A stretch of DNA of 64,000 nucleotides from Tethya wilhelma (GCA_964030475.1 CAXIPT010000001.1:8380722-8444721); one strand, 5' to 3'; counted from the first letter of the stretch, positions 30,204 to 42,560 are shown. Made by a program: numbers and translations. The notes: generated by a model not told the origin, from the sequence alone.

Positions 30204-31050
30204 TTAGAAATCATCTTTTTTTGAAATTAGTGCATTGAGCTGCTCAACAAAGTCCTCAGCATCTGGCATAGCCAATCCAACATGGAAGTCAACATCATTC
30301 AGAGTTCCTTGAATGTCCACAATGCCATCCGGGCACCCCTGACATGTGCAGCAATAACATGGCTGATAGTAGACACCTTTGTCCCTGAATACCCTCACAA
30401 GAGACACCTGTTAGTGTATGCATTGGTTATGAGAGAACAGGCATAGGTCATTGTGTGTGCATGTGTGTGGAGTTGAGCAACAGGGTTCAGTCTACTACAT
30501 GTATCATTCATTACTAGTAGTTAAGCCACAAATGAAATAAAGGCACCGGTGGTGCACAAGCCTCGGTGCACTCTGTCACTTGCAACTTGTGATTAAGCAG
30601 CATAAATCACAGACAACGAACCAGATGAGCAATGCTATGATTATCAGCAAACCTATGGGCTACCTGAATCATGCAGCTTAGCTAGCTGGAACTTGGCATG
30701 TGGAAGTTCACAGGTAAACACACTGACACAGCTAACTTGTAAGCTCAGAATTTTAGCTTGCAATCAATTGAGTTACTTACCTGTGCAAGCAACTAAGCCA
30801 CCCGCTGACACATCCAGAGGCTGAGTGCCTGAAGTCCAACTGTATTTCTAGATAACGCACACTACATGTGGAGGGTTATTGATGGGTGCAGTTTTGAAGG
30901 TAAGCGTTCAGAGAAGCACAAAAGCCTTGTATCTCAAAAACTACAGTGTCTTGCAAGATTCTACACAACCATTTTCAAGATAATTTCGATTCATGAACGT
31001 AAGTACCTTTGGTTTGGACCATATAGCTGCCACATCACAGACAGACGCAT

Positions 31051-31094
<44 letters not shown>

Positions 31095-34000
31095 ACACAC
31101 ACAAAACGACTACCGTAACCCTCTGCACGTGATACTCACGCGCCGAGGCTTAATTATAGTAGGAAATTTTCTGAGTGTATAAATAACCATAACAGTTTGA
31201 GCTAACACTCGCTAAACCATCTCAACTGTTAATTTTATGTCCTTACTGCCTTGATATTTGTGACAGGGAAGTTTAGTTGTCCAAACCATCTACCTCTGAA
31301 TGCAAACATGTCACCTTTGACAAATGCTGTTCCTCTTGCATACTCGTACGTCGCTCTAGAGTCTGCTCTCTTTACAATGACCTACAGGAGGAGTGAATAT
31401 AATACTGTCAGTATGTGAATGAGCATAAGTGTAGGCAGATATTAATATAATTATTACGAATTATACTTAAAATAGTGCAAAATAGTGGGTGGGGCTGGAT
31501 AAGGTATAATTATAGTAATATAAAAATTGTTTAATACAAATGTATGAATGGATTTCTACTATTGAAGATGAAATATACATTTCTGCAAGGGAAAACCTAG
31601 AAGATCTATGTGTCTAGTTAATCTCCAGATCATTAAATTTTATCTACATGTAATTGCTACATGTATGGCTCAGCTAGCACTGACTGCTGAGGGTGGGAGA
31701 GGGCATGTAAACAGTGACTTAACAAAACTCTAAATTAGAATTGTAACCACAAAACTGGAAGGATATATACGTGATTTGGGCTGGTCCTCTGAACTAGACA
31801 GTGTGTTTGATGATTGCATGGTGCCATCAGCTAGTGTAGCCATATCAAACTGACTCAGTGCATGTCATCAACACAACATCATGCACTTAATAATGTCAAT
31901 AATCACGTCTCCAAAATGACTCAGTAAGCATGGAAGTCAAAAGTAAAATCAGGAGAGTCCCAAGCTCTCTTTACGTCAGGAGTGTTTACAACATGTTTGG
32001 CCTCTTTCTGTGAACTTCAAACATAAGTTTCCCTACAACTGCTCAGCTTGCCCACACACACACACACACAGTGACGTGAACAGAGTAAACAGAAGTTTCC
32101 CTACAACTGCTCAGCTTGCCCACACACACACAGTGACGTAAAGCCACAATTCTATGGCACAAAGTGTGGCAACACATTATGCGTGTTTACATGTCTCTCT
32201 TTGATGACAGTTACAGGTTTCAATGCACATCTGTGGCAATGGAATGATTAATTCTCCACCGATTATATAAAAACAGGACTACCACACAGCTAGTTATAGC
32301 TGGACAAGTTCAGAACCTTCTTCTGACAAGATCAATCTCACACGATTAAATAAATCACAAAGATGAAAGCTGCTCAATTGTTCTCAATACTTCTGCTAGT
32401 GCTGCCAACATGCTATGCAAACGAATGTACCATTCGTAACCTCCGCACAACGTCTCAAACCATGGACGGCCAGTATGAAGGCGATGGATGGACTATAACG
32501 TTCCGAGCTAGTCACGAAGGAAACACAATCTCTTCTCTTGTCACTTTCCAAGAATCGAACAACCCAGCTGTTACTACTGCACTTTCTTTCCCATTTACTA
32601 CCGAACGAAGAATTCCTGAACTGAGAGAACTGGTCGTAAACTCAGCTGTGAAGGTTCTTGAAGACCGTGGGGAATGCAACCTGCCGGGCAATCTCAATCA
32701 ACTCTATCAGGAGTTTGCCAAGGCACTCTACAACTGTACTACAAGTCTGGGATTCACACAGCTTCGATTTAGCATCATGTACCACGTATCCATTACTGGG
32801 ACTGCCAAACGTATTTGCAATAAAGCTGAAACAGTCTGCACGCACGCTCCCGAGTATGATCTAGGAAACCAGCTCTTCATTTGCGGTGAAGATATGGAAG
32901 AGTTTTTCCCTTCACAGATCCAGCAAGGAAGAGACAGCCTAACGAACTTTGATGAAGATTTGAAAGTGATTGAACAGCCCACCACTGAAGTTGGACCAAG
33001 GAAGAAGAGGTTTATTTCTGTTTCGGCTTTAGCAGTAGCTCCCTGTTTACAGGGCAGTGATATTTGCTGCTGTGGCAATTACCCCGGGTGCTGCTGGTTT
33101 GCCCATGTTCTCTGCTGTGTTCATGATATAATCTGCCTCTGTTGCGAACAGTGGCATTGTGGTCCCCAATGTGTTCCAGCTTCATCATGCAGTGGTTAGT
33201 GGACTCAGTGGCTAGTACAAATTTGTTGTGTTACATGTATGGTAACCATAGTGTGAACACTAATTGAAACGATAGGAAAAGTCAATTAACTATAATATTA
33301 TACTCTATGTACAGTAAATTTTAGACTGATGGCCTTATATTATTTTTTTTTGTACAAAGTTACAACTGCATGTGCATATAAGGTATATATACATATCTCC
33401 AGCAAGCTTTTCATTAACATGATTCAGAATTAAAGTTTTTGTTATATTCAATCTGCATACTGGGTTGGTGAACAAGAAATAAATTTAATAATGACTAACA
33501 CACCAATGTTTCCCCCAGAACAAAAGTAAAGACGGGGGGTATTATTGTATGCAGAATCATGTTTTCTTAAATGAGTTTCTGGTTGTGTGTCAGTGTTTCC
33601 CCCAAAGAGGGGTAGGGGGGCGCTCCCCCCTCCTTTCAAATACTTCCCTCCTCATACAAATACATATAAAACTACCAATTTTCAGACAATTTTAAGCAAC
33701 TCCACCCACCTCTGTAGAGTTTCAAAAATTCGGCACCCTTTACCGAATTGTTCACACTTACCTCTGATTTTTGGCAAAGGTCATCACACGTATTATGCAA
33801 TTGAGCATGCGCGCACGGGGCTTGCATGCCAAATAATTTCTAAAAATTCGGCAAATCTCAAATATATTTACTTTTTGTGCTGCAGTAATTATCCATAGCA
33901 TGTTCAAGCAGCATTTGAAAAGAATTCATTGTAGGTTTCACCTCCACTATAATAATGAGGGCACCTACGGCATACTGTATAGCGGGAAATTTTCGTGGGG

Positions 34001-36707
34001 GAAAATTTTTGCGAAATTCGCTGTTTGGCAGCTTTCCGCAAAAATTTTCCCCCACGAAATTCGTAAGGTATGTGGTCGTCAAGTATAGTTGAGACGCAAT
34101 CCACGAAAATTTTCCCCGCGAATTTCTATTCAAGACGAAAACGCAAAAATTTTCCCCCACGAAAATTTCCCGCTATACGGTATAAGCCTCCGTGCACTCA
34201 ACTATAATAGCTATAGCATGCACAACTATTAAAACATGTCAGAATGAATAACCAGCCCGTTAATAACCTATGACCAGCAAGGTCCACTGAGAGGTGCCAG
34301 CCTAGCAAATTCTAGCCTGCTGTAATCAAGGATGCATGTACTAAGCTGTGGTTAGCCTAGTTATAATGTTGAACCTCTTTTTAGAAATTCATTGAATATA
34401 CTTTGATGCTTGTAGTACTTGCAGCGCTCACGCCAGTAGATATATGCTTCTACACAAAGTATTGTCTCACTCATGATATCATTGAGTCTTACCTGTCCAA
34501 GCAGCTATAAGCCAGCCAAACTCAAATCCTTCTAGAGTCCATGATTCAAGCTGTACTGTTTCTAGATAACGCACACTATATGGGGCATGATCGATGGATG
34601 TAGTTTCGAAGCTAAGCATTCAGAGAAGCACAAAAGCCTCAAATCTCAGAAGCTACAGTGTTTTGCAAGATTCTACATAACCACTTTCCAGATAATTCCA
34701 ATTTATGAACGTAAGTACTTTCTGTTCGGACAATGGAGCTGCCATTCTTCAGATTATCTAGTAACAGACAGACACACACACACGCACAGACTACCGTAAC
34801 CCCCTGTACGTGCTACACATGCACCGAAGTTTAATTACAGCTGCCATTGCATGAATTTCAATATTATATTTTGGAGCTAATGCGGACTGAGTACCTTGCA
34901 ATCATTGAGTTACTGAATATTAGAATTTACAAGGCATATGTCAGCTAGTATAATGGAAAGATTGCAGACTCTGAGGCATTTTTTTGGAAATTCATTGAGT
35001 ACTCCAGTATATACAGTTATCAACATGGGAAAGAATGCTGAGAGACATCTGGCACTGGTGGATGGATACCTAGTACGAGTAGTGAGTATGTAAACAGTGT
35101 CTGTTAGGAAAGCTTAGATGTGTATATACTGCATGACCATCAATAGCAGCGACCATAGAACATGACTGATGGAGAATCTAATGGTATTTAGTCCCAAAGT
35201 AATATTCGACACATCTCTAGCACTGTTTATTCTAAGAAGCCAGCTCTAACTCCAGGATGTCAATACACACTGAATGGGTTTGGCTGTACATGTTCTTCTA
35301 AGTCTAAACATGATTGATACTGACAAGAGAAAGCTATTATATGCATACCATGACAAACAATAAGGTTACCATTAACTAGGTCATGGGCTGTTGTTGAACA
35401 TAATGTGCTCATACTTACCTCCTACAACTTAAACTCAATTAAGCTTTAACCAAGAAATTATTTGTCAAGTCACCGAGCTAGTAAGGTCAATACCCACACA
35501 CTGGCACTACACTCTTGCCAATGAACAACCTGATCATTTACTAATGCAAAACCAGGCTCCTCCTTCACCAATATTTTCTTCGAAAATATTGGAAGGTGAG
35601 AGCCTGGTACCAGTAGTCCCATGAGTGATGTACAGGGCAGACATCTGGTAGAGGTGAGTCCACTCAACATTACTCGCTTTTTCCAGAATGCACATGCATG
35701 CACTTGCTCCAGTCAGTTGAAATGAGCAAAATTTTTGCCTCTCTAGCTCTGAGAGCTAGACGTAGAAGATGATGGAATTAGACAAGAAAAAAGCAGTCAG
35801 TAGTCTGCAACAATTGTCTAAGAAGCAACAGATAAATAGCAGTCTCTCAAATTAGTTTTTTCCTAAACAACGTTAGTGCTTGTAACTTTTGTTTTGTACC
35901 TTGGTTTGGTTAGACTATAAGATCAAGACTGGACACAGAACTGAAGTACATCTTGTCTCTTTGCACACAAGAAATGACTTTAAACAAGCGAATGATAGTT
36001 TTTTTCAGGCCTTCATCTGTTCGCGGTCACTCCCAGGAAACTTTGACTAGCTAACTGACCCGAATTACATATTACATAGAATAGTACATCATTTATGTGA
36101 CTACTGGTACCAGGCTCTCTCCTTCATTTTTTTGAAGAAAATATTTGCAAAGGAGAAGCCTGGCCGGGAACAAGGCTACTAGCAGTTTACACATAACCAT
36201 AGTTTAGAGAAAACTGAAAATGAATGAGAAATAAGCTACGGTTTCAAAACGTTTCGCCTACGTATCAATTCGTCTACACTACCGAAGTGACACAATTACG
36301 TAATATAGGTGATGCGCATAATTCTAAAAACGCTTATCACAATAATGCTAAGTAGCTATGCCTTTTTTCTTTTTTATTTACAAAGACAGCTCAAAAACTT
36401 GCTTCTTTCAGTCTTTTGATAGCTTATTACCGGCTTATTACAAGCTTCAGTAGGCATAACGTAATGTAGGCGAAATGACTGCAGGCAAAACGTTACCAAA
36501 CCAGCTATAATACTTTTGTAATTTGTATGCTCAAACAAAATAGATAATATATACATTCATCAGTCAGTAGTCTGTCATCTAAAAATTAAGTATTTTAAAT
36601 GATGTAGCTCAGCCCGCAATTTACCATCAACATACCTGGCTGACAGAAGAAAAGGCAATGATAGAAGGATCATTAGGACGGGAGATAGGAGCACAGCAAC
36701 CCCCCAT
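30204..36707 (-). CDS. Small Cys-rich protein with possible lipid-anchored N-terminus (model tentative)
   Basis: Two firm-looking exons, 31381-31247 and 30407-30204, join in phase 0. They encode a segment with GDMFAFRGRWFGQLNFP, then QPCYCCTCQGCP, ending in KKDDF and a stop. A candidate first exon at 36707-36636 (copy at 38344-38273) starts MGGCCAPIS and ends at a GTATGT donor in phase 0. The joined product is about 136 residues. A Gly2 followed by two Cys is typical of myristoylated and palmitoylated proteins, so membrane attachment is inferred. I do not recognise the family. The intron would be about 5.2 kb and would enclose the plus-strand gene at 32363. An alternative ATG exon near 31735-31850 does not splice in phase. 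Confidence 0.4.
30775..31155 (+). repeat. Interspersed repeat with internal CA microsatellite, copy 1
   Basis: Shared with 34490-34835: TTTCTAGATAACGCACACTA, CAGAGAAGCACAAAAGCC, TTGCAAGATTCTACA, ATGAACGTAAGTAC, a CA microsatellite, then CGACTACCGTAACCC. Overall divergence is moderate. Family unknown. It lies in the tentative intron of the small Cys-rich gene. Confidence 0.75.
32036..32140. repeat. Imperfect tandem duplication of about 65 bp upstream of the secreted gene
   Basis: AAGTTTCCCTACAACTGCTC, AGCTTGCCCACACACACA and CAGTGACGT occur twice in a row, with different lengths of the CA run. The unit lies 150-230 bases upstream of the TATA box of the next gene, so it could affect its regulation. 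Confidence 0.8.
32264..32273 (+). promoter_or_regulatory. TATA box of the secreted Cys-rich gene
   Basis: TATATAAAAA lies 90 bases before the ATG at 32363. A start of transcription near 32295 would leave a short leader ending ATCACAAAGATG. It is a clean TATA box placed sensibly for an intronless gene. Confidence 0.6.
32363..33199 (+). CDS. Secreted Cys-rich precursor protein, single exon
   Basis: A 278-residue frame. Residues 1-19 are a signal peptide (MKAAQLFSILLLVLPTCYA). Residues about 20-210 form a proregion with few Cys. A basic site GPRKKRF at about 211-217 fits furin-type cleavage. The C-terminal 62 residues hold 14 Cys, with runs such as DICCCGNYPGCCWFAHVLCC and ICLCCEQWHCGPQC. The layout of signal, proregion, RKKR and Cys-rich end suggests a processed secreted peptide or adhesive or defence protein. 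I do not recognise a family and assign no activity. The tail is also hydrophobic, so membrane association is possible. It has its own TATA box. Confidence 0.8.
   Translation: MKAAQLFSILLLVLPTCYANECTIRNLRTTSQTMDGQYEGDGWTITFRASHEGNTISSLVTFQESNNPAVTTALSFPFTTERRIPELRELVVNSAVKVLEDRGECNLPGNLNQLYQEFAKALYNCTTSLGFTQLRFSIMYHVSITGTAKRICNKAETVCTHAPEYDLGNQLFICGEDMEEFFPSQIQQGRDSLTNFDEDLKVIEQPTTEVGPRKKRFISVSALAVAPCLQGSDICCCGNYPGCCWFAHVLCCVHDIICLCCEQWHCGPQCVPASSCSG
33973..34183. mobile_element. Inverted-repeat element, TACTGTATAGCGGGAAATTT type
   Basis: It starts TACTGTATAGCGGGAAATTT and ends AAATTTCCCGCTATACGGTA. Several internal copies of GGGGGAAAATTTTTGCG occur in both orientations. Related copies are at 42561-42763, 56620-56824 and 58794-58998, with diverged ones near 3265 and 61806. 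Non-coding. Confidence 0.8.
34490..34835 (+). repeat. Interspersed repeat with internal CA microsatellite, copy 2
   Basis: Partner of 30775-31155, with the same landmarks and a shorter CA run. Confidence 0.75.
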
Positions 36708-39571
36708 GATAATGATACACAGTAACAGACTGTCACTCTGAGTCACAGTGCAGTTCAGCTCTAGCTCGACCTTGCAAGCTCGGATTTTGTTAAAAGTCAG
36801 TCCATGACCGGTCAGCCCGCCTACTATAAATAGTTGAAAAGCATGTGATTGGCACGTGAGTTCAGTGTGCGTATGTGGTATGTACACATGGGGTGGGGGG
36901 AGGGGAAGAAGGATAATGTACATAATCTTGATGAGGCCCCCAGATGTAGCTATGTGAGCTAACTAGCTGCATCGATATATCAAATGATTGTTGTGTGCCT
37001 ATAGCCAATAGCTGCACTGTATGATCATAGGTACACTAAATAGTATTTGTAGAAAGTTGGAAGAGATGTCAGTAGTGTTGACAAAAAGTGCTACATTCAA
37101 TATAACTAAGACAGAAATAGACAAAATTGAGGTAAATAACTTGAACAAAAAATGATAACTTTAGCTGCTATTTACTAATGCTTGGCTGTATGTGTTCCTC
37201 CTCTAATGAATGTGACCATTTCTTCTTGTTGATCAGTAGAAATGCCATGACAAGCGGCAAGTGAAACAAACTAAACTGAAACAACTTCCTAGCCGATTTG
37301 AAATCAGAGTCCCTATAGAATCTCCACGCTAGAACGCTCAACCACAAATTGATCGGAAGAGAATCCAATGCAAACCACCACGTAGTCACGTCACACACTG
37401 GAGCCAGCGTACAAATGGGGATTGTTGCTAAGCTGTACCTCAGAGCAACTCTCTTGCAGAGATCAGGATTGGTGACGGCCATCATCCTGTAACCGGCTCT
37501 AGAATAGTCACCCCTCAAGCTCCAACTGAGAGCATTGAAGTGAGCAAACTGCCAAGCATATAGTAGGCCCGCCAATACTAGAGCACCAGAGTCCAGTGTT
37601 CCTGTGCAAGCAGACCAGCCCATCAGAGGAGGGATGGAGCCGACAATGGAGCCTACCCAGGTGTTGACGATGGAGACTCTCTTTAGAGGAGTGTAGGCCA
37701 ATGTGTAGAGTAGCATGTTGGTGAGACCCAGAGCAGCTGTGAGGGGATTGACAAGGTGCCATAGGATGGTGGCACCTGCTAGTCCGGAGGTGAGACCAAA
37801 GAGAGAGGCATGGAGTGGACTGCAAGTGTGTGAGTGTGTATTGAATAGACACATTCATAGGTGTAGGATTTTGGTTGGGGAGGGGGATACCTTAATCAGT
37901 GAACATTAATCATACAGAAATAATGCAAATAATAACGTAATATAGGTGATGCGCATAATTCTAAAAACGCTTATCACAATAATGCTAAGTAGCTACGCCT
38001 TTTTTCTTTTTTATTTACAAAGACAGCTCAAAAACTTGCTTCTTTCAGTCTTTTGATAGCTTATTACCGGCTTATTACAAGCTTCAGTAGGCATAACGTA
38101 ATGTAGGCGAAATGACTGCAGGCAAAACGTTACCAAACCAGCTATAATACTTTTGTAATTTGTATGCTCAAACAAAATAGATAATATATACATTCATCAG
38201 TCAGTAGTCTGTCATCTAAAAATTAAGTATTTTAAATGATGTAGCTCAGCCCGCAATTTACCATCAACATACCTGGCTGACAGAAGAAAAGGCAATGATA
38301 GAAGGATCATTAGGACGGGAGATAGGAGCACAGCAACCCCCCATGATAATGATACACAGTAACAGACTGTCACTCTGAGTCACAGTGCAGTTCAGCTCTA
38401 GCTCGACCTTGCAAGCTCGGATTTTGTTAAAAGTCAGTCCATGACCGGTCAGCCCGCCTACTATAAATAGTTGAAAAGCATGTGATTGGCACGTGAGTTC
38501 AGTGTGCGTATGTGGTATGTACACATGGGGTGGGGGGAGGGGAAGAAGGATAATGTACATAATCTTGATGAGGCCCCCAGATGTAGCTATGTGAGCTAAC
38601 TAGCTGCATCGATATATCAAATGATTGTTGTGTGCCTATAGCCAATAGCTGCACTGTATGATCATAGGTACACTAAATAGTATTTGTAGAAAGTTGGAAG
38701 AGATGTCAGTAGTGTTGACAAAAAGTGCTACATTCAATATAACTAAGACAGAAATAGACAAAATTGAGGTAAATAACTTGAACAAAAAATGATAACTTTA
38801 GCTGCTATTTACTAATGCTTGGCTGTATGTGTTCCTCCTCTAATGAATGTGACCATTTCTTCTTGTTGATCAGTAGAAATGCCATGACAAGCGGCAAGTG
38901 AAACAAACTAAACTGAAACAACTTCCTAGCCGATTTGAAATCAGAGTCCCTATAGAATCTCCACGCTAGAACGCTCAACCACAAATTGATCGGAAGAGAA
39001 TCCAATGCAAACCACCACGTAGTCACGTCACACACTGGAGCCAGCGTACAAATGGGGATCGTTGCTAAGCTGTACCTCAGAGCAACTCTCTTGCAGAGAT
39101 CAGGATTGGTGACGGCCATCATCCTGTAACCGGCTCTAGAATAGTCACCCCTCAAGCTCCAACTGAGAGCATTGAAGTGAGCAAACTGCCAAGCATATAG
39201 TAGGCCCGCCAATACTAGAGCACCAGAGTCCAGTGTTCCTGTGCAAGCAGACCAGCCCATCAGAGGAGGGATGGAGCCGACAATGGAGCCTACCCAGGTG
39301 TTGACGATGGAGACTCTCTTTAGAGGAGTGTAGGCCAATGTGTAGAGTAGCATGTTGGTGAGACCCAGAGCAGCTGTGAGGGGATTGACAAGGTGCCATA
39401 GGATGGTGGCACCTGCTAGTCCGGAGGTGAGACCAAAGAGAGAGGCATGGAGTGGACTGCAAGTGTGTGAGTGTGTATTGAATAGACACATTCATAGGTG
39501 TAGGATTTTGGTTGGGGAGGGGGATACCTTAATCAGTGAACATTAATCATACAGAAATAATGCAAATAATT
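36298..39571. repeat. Tandem duplication, two units of 1637 bp
   Basis: Unit A is 36298-37934 and unit B is 37935-39571. I noticed only two base differences (the CTATGCC/CTACGCC and GGGATTG/GGGATCG sites). Each unit holds the whole last exon of COX10, part of its intron, and the MGGCC-type exon. The near identity includes intron sequence, so the duplication is either very recent or an assembly or haplotype artefact. Confidence 0.93.
37168..37819 (-). pseudogene. Extra copy of the COX10 last exon
   Basis: It is identical to 38805-39456 at the protein level and has the same acceptor. It lies downstream of a complete COX10 gene and has no exon 1 or 2 of its own. It could only be used by skipping the nearer copy. 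Confidence 0.8.
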
Positions 39572-40681
39572 GTTTTGTTTTGTTGTTTTTTTTTTGGAAG
39601 ATGGGGTATGGCCACCTTGGTCCCCTTATTCCTATACATACAGGTCACATGTACAATCAATATGACTGTACAAGCAAACCCAGATTATGAGTGAGTGGAG
39701 TGAGTTCCATGCAGCCCCAAATCTCCACGTTCTAGTATAGACCATACGAACAGCTGATCCAATTTTAATGCCAGTAGGCTTCAATCATGTATCAAAAAAG
39801 CTGAATTTTTTGCAATAAAATATTCTTTTGAGGATCAACCATGCAGCCTCAACACATACACAATTCTCACTTCACAGATTGCCATCAATCTACAAAGCAG
39901 CAAAATGTATACTGATCAAAAACTTCTAGCTATAAGGACATTAGAAAATACAATCAAATCAGCTGTATGCATTTACAGCAGCTCACCTAATACGACCTCT
40001 CACAAGCACTCTGTTCTTAGTTCTGGCCATCTGTGAATCATACGGTACCTCTATCCATTGGTTGAAACTATTGGCAGCTGCTGAACACAGCGCTGTCCCT
40101 GAGGTGGTCCAGAGAAGGGTGCCAAGAGCAAGAGGACCAGGAGCTATGCTGTAGCCAGCCATAGTTGTGAGCACCACCAATGCTAATAGGAAGAATAGAG
40201 ACTGCATTCATCAGAGTGGAAAGTAATAATAAACTACATGTAAACAGTGGTAAATACATAGGCAAAGGCGTAGGCATTTCATGTGAGTCAACAATGACTA
40301 CGTACCAGTGAGCCTCGACTTTGATAGCTTGAGATAAATAGACGGCAATTGACTAGGAGTCACTCTTTGCTCTCTCCATTCCTCGTGTTCGGTGTTCTCC
40401 TGCACCCTCTCCCCCTCCTGGTAGTGCTCCTTTATAGCCTCATCATCCACTGTCTGTATCTCTTGCCTGCCTACTCTGATCGGTGAGTGACGATTATGGT
40501 CAGTAGTCTTGGGTGACGCAGGAACTGATGAGAGGGGCGGCTCCTCTTCATTGAGCTTTGCTTTATTGAGTTCCAACCACGAAGAAGACAACTGAAAAGA
40601 CCTTAGGTGGTGGAGTAAAGATGCAAATGGCTTCTTAGGAGCTGATCTGAGTCTCAGTGGCTGGAATGAACATTGCATCAT
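38805..40681 (-). CDS. COX10: Protoheme IX farnesyltransferase, mitochondrial
   Basis: It makes heme O from protoheme for cytochrome c oxidase, in the mitochondrial inner membrane. Exons are 40681-40306, 40182-39987 and 39456-38805, with phases 1 and 2 that join correctly. The total is about 407 residues. The N-terminal 35 residues are rich in Arg, Lys and Ser ([20 protein letters not shown]), as in a mitochondrial targeting sequence. Family blocks follow: [38 protein letters not shown], then [32 protein letters not shown] and [10 protein letters not shown]. Several TM helices are evident. The gene is divergent from RPP21. Its last exon is duplicated downstream. Confidence 0.95.
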
Positions 40682-40944
40682 GATGTGTCTTCTGCATGAT
40701 GCTGCATTTTATATAGATAAAAGTCTTCAACATAGCAAATCTACATCTTTCATGCAACACAGGTAATGTTCTTTTACCACAAAGCAGCTCCATACTGAAG
40801 AAACCTTATTCACAGGGTAGCTTTGTCCGAAAATTGGATGCACTCCGAATGAGCTTTATTTGGAATCTAACCATGTGTTGATTTCTAAATGATGCGCACC
40901 ATACGCTCTTGCAACACTAATCTGACTGATGAGAGTGCAGTGAT
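40682..40944. promoter_or_regulatory. Bidirectional promoter region, COX10 and RPP21
   Basis: 263 bases separate the two start codons, which point away from each other. No TATA box stands out. Shared control of two housekeeping genes is an inference from the spacing. Confidence 0.55.
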
Positions 40945-41798
40945 ATGGGGAGAAAACTGAAAAAAGGTTCTAAGGGTAAATTTCCTGGAGTTCAACACAA
41001 GGAAGCTTTCCAGAGGATTAATTATCTTTTCCAGGTACCTATGCTGACTCTGAATCTGTGGCTACTGTCCTCTGTATTCCTCTGATATTATAAACTATAC
41101 TATCCATGCTTTTACAGGCAGCCATTGCAGCATTGTCAGTGAGTCCCAGTCAACCTCAACTCTCTCGATTCTATATTCATACATTGAAAAACATCAGCAA
41201 GAGACTGGTCTTAAAACTGTAAGCATGCAGTAGGCCGCTCTGCATGATGGTATATGTGTATGCCAGCATCCACACTAAGTGTGTGTTTAATACATGCAGC
41301 ATGATAATACCTTAAATGCAGCTACTAATTGATTTGCATTGTAGCAATTTGAATGTGCATTAACAGTGTAATAACATTGATTCTCACTTATTAGTGGGTC
41401 TTTCTTTAATTTGCCCAGGGATCCAAGCATCAAGAGGATGCTATGTAAATCTTGTGACTCTCTCTTGATATCTGGTGTGACTTGCACTCATAGACTGAAA
41501 TGTAAGTTACTTAAAAGAATTGATTGGCCATCTTTCTAAGTTTTCTTCTGATAACAAGTCAGTACAACAATTACTTCGTACACATGCAGCTCAGAGACAG
41601 AAGCATGTTGTGGTAACCTGTCTCACTTGTGGGACATTGAAGAGGTTCCTCTCCAGTAAGGAGTACCAACTGTGGTCAGAAAATTCAGTGAATGTGTCTA
41701 CATCGTTTACAGGTAAATATACGTTTACTATTTACTATGTACATAATGTAATGTTGCTTATATCTGAGTCTGTAGGATCATGTCTACATGTACTGTAG
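40945..41798 (+). CDS. RPP21: Ribonuclease P protein subunit p21
   Basis: Subunit of nuclear RNase P, which trims the 5' leader of tRNA precursors. Exons are 40945-41034, 41118-41218, 41419-41501, 41590-41712 and 41776-41798. All phases agree. The last intron is 63 bases without a stop, so reading through gives the same end. The product starts MGRKLKKGSKGKFPG and carries the family blocks EAFQRINYLFQAA, RFYIHTLKNISKRLVL, DPSIKRMLCKSCDSLL, GVTCTHRLK and VTCLTCGTLKRFL. The four Cys (CKSC, one TC, CLTC) are the Rpr2-type zinc site. Length is about 139 residues, close to the human protein. Confidence 0.92.
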
Positions 41799-42560
41799 AA
41801 CATGTGAATGTTAGTAGCCCTTTGTTGCTAGACATGTGATGATGTTATGGGTCAGTATGTAACCCTTACTGGCCTGTATGAGTAGACCAGCTCTATTTCC
41901 CCTTGACATATTACAGTTTAGATTATAAGGAGGTATTTTTTTATGCAGGAACTAAGTCGTGATTGGAATATATTAGCGCACTAATGAGGATGTGTCTGTG
42001 ACTGTCAATATGATCTTGATCCCGCACAATGTCATGACGATTGAACAATTTCGGAAAAAATTAGTGACCTATTTACCCATCAAGAGGAAATACATGCAGG
42101 TATAGATGGATATACGTACGTATATATATACAACTCTTGTTAATGATTATTTTAAGTTAGAGTTTAATGATGATTACCAACTTGTATGTCTTGTTAGTTT
42201 TCACCATCATAATTATATTGTGTATTGGACAATTAGCGTAGCAATAAGCCTCCATCTTATCATAATCATATCCATTGAGTATAACTAGTAGTATACTAAG
42301 TGCAGCAAAATTGCTTCGCGCAGTATGCATGATCAAAAGCAATGTTGTTAGCAGCTAAAGCTAGCTAGAATCAATGAATGAATCTGATTGCAGCTTATTA
42401 TGTAGCTGATTGCCAGTAGTCATGATCATTCTGCAACAGTGCAGCAAGCAGGCAACCAGTGAGCACTCCAAGCTGCTCCAACTAGAGTTTTTCTGTGCCC
42501 TTGCATGCACGTGTTCAATGACATCAATTGATAAAGCTCATCAAATTCAAATGTATGAAA
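41799..42560. other. Intergenic, nothing recognised
   Basis: AT-rich sequence with short open frames on both strands but no supported product. A TATATATATA run is near 42119. Confidence 0.6.

Larger units (their letters stand above)
33200..36297. other. Intergenic or intronic stretch with repeats
   Basis: No gene is supported on either strand. It contains AATAAA near 33478, a likely poly(A) signal for the secreted gene. It also contains an inverted-repeat element (33973-34183), an interspersed repeat (34490-34835), and foldback pieces near 35551-35626 (ACCAGGCTCCTCC and GAGAGCCTGGT) and 36107-36176. If the small-protein model is right, most of this is its intron. Confidence 0.5.

Noticed and set aside
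31735..31850. ATG exon (MATLADGTMQSS) as the start of the small Cys-rich gene
   Set aside because: Its visible GT donor gives a phase that does not join to the exon at 31381 without a stop. The MGGCC exon joins in phase.
35470..35703. 77-codon minus-strand frame
   Set aside because: It overlaps a foldback element and has no recognisable product or splice partner.
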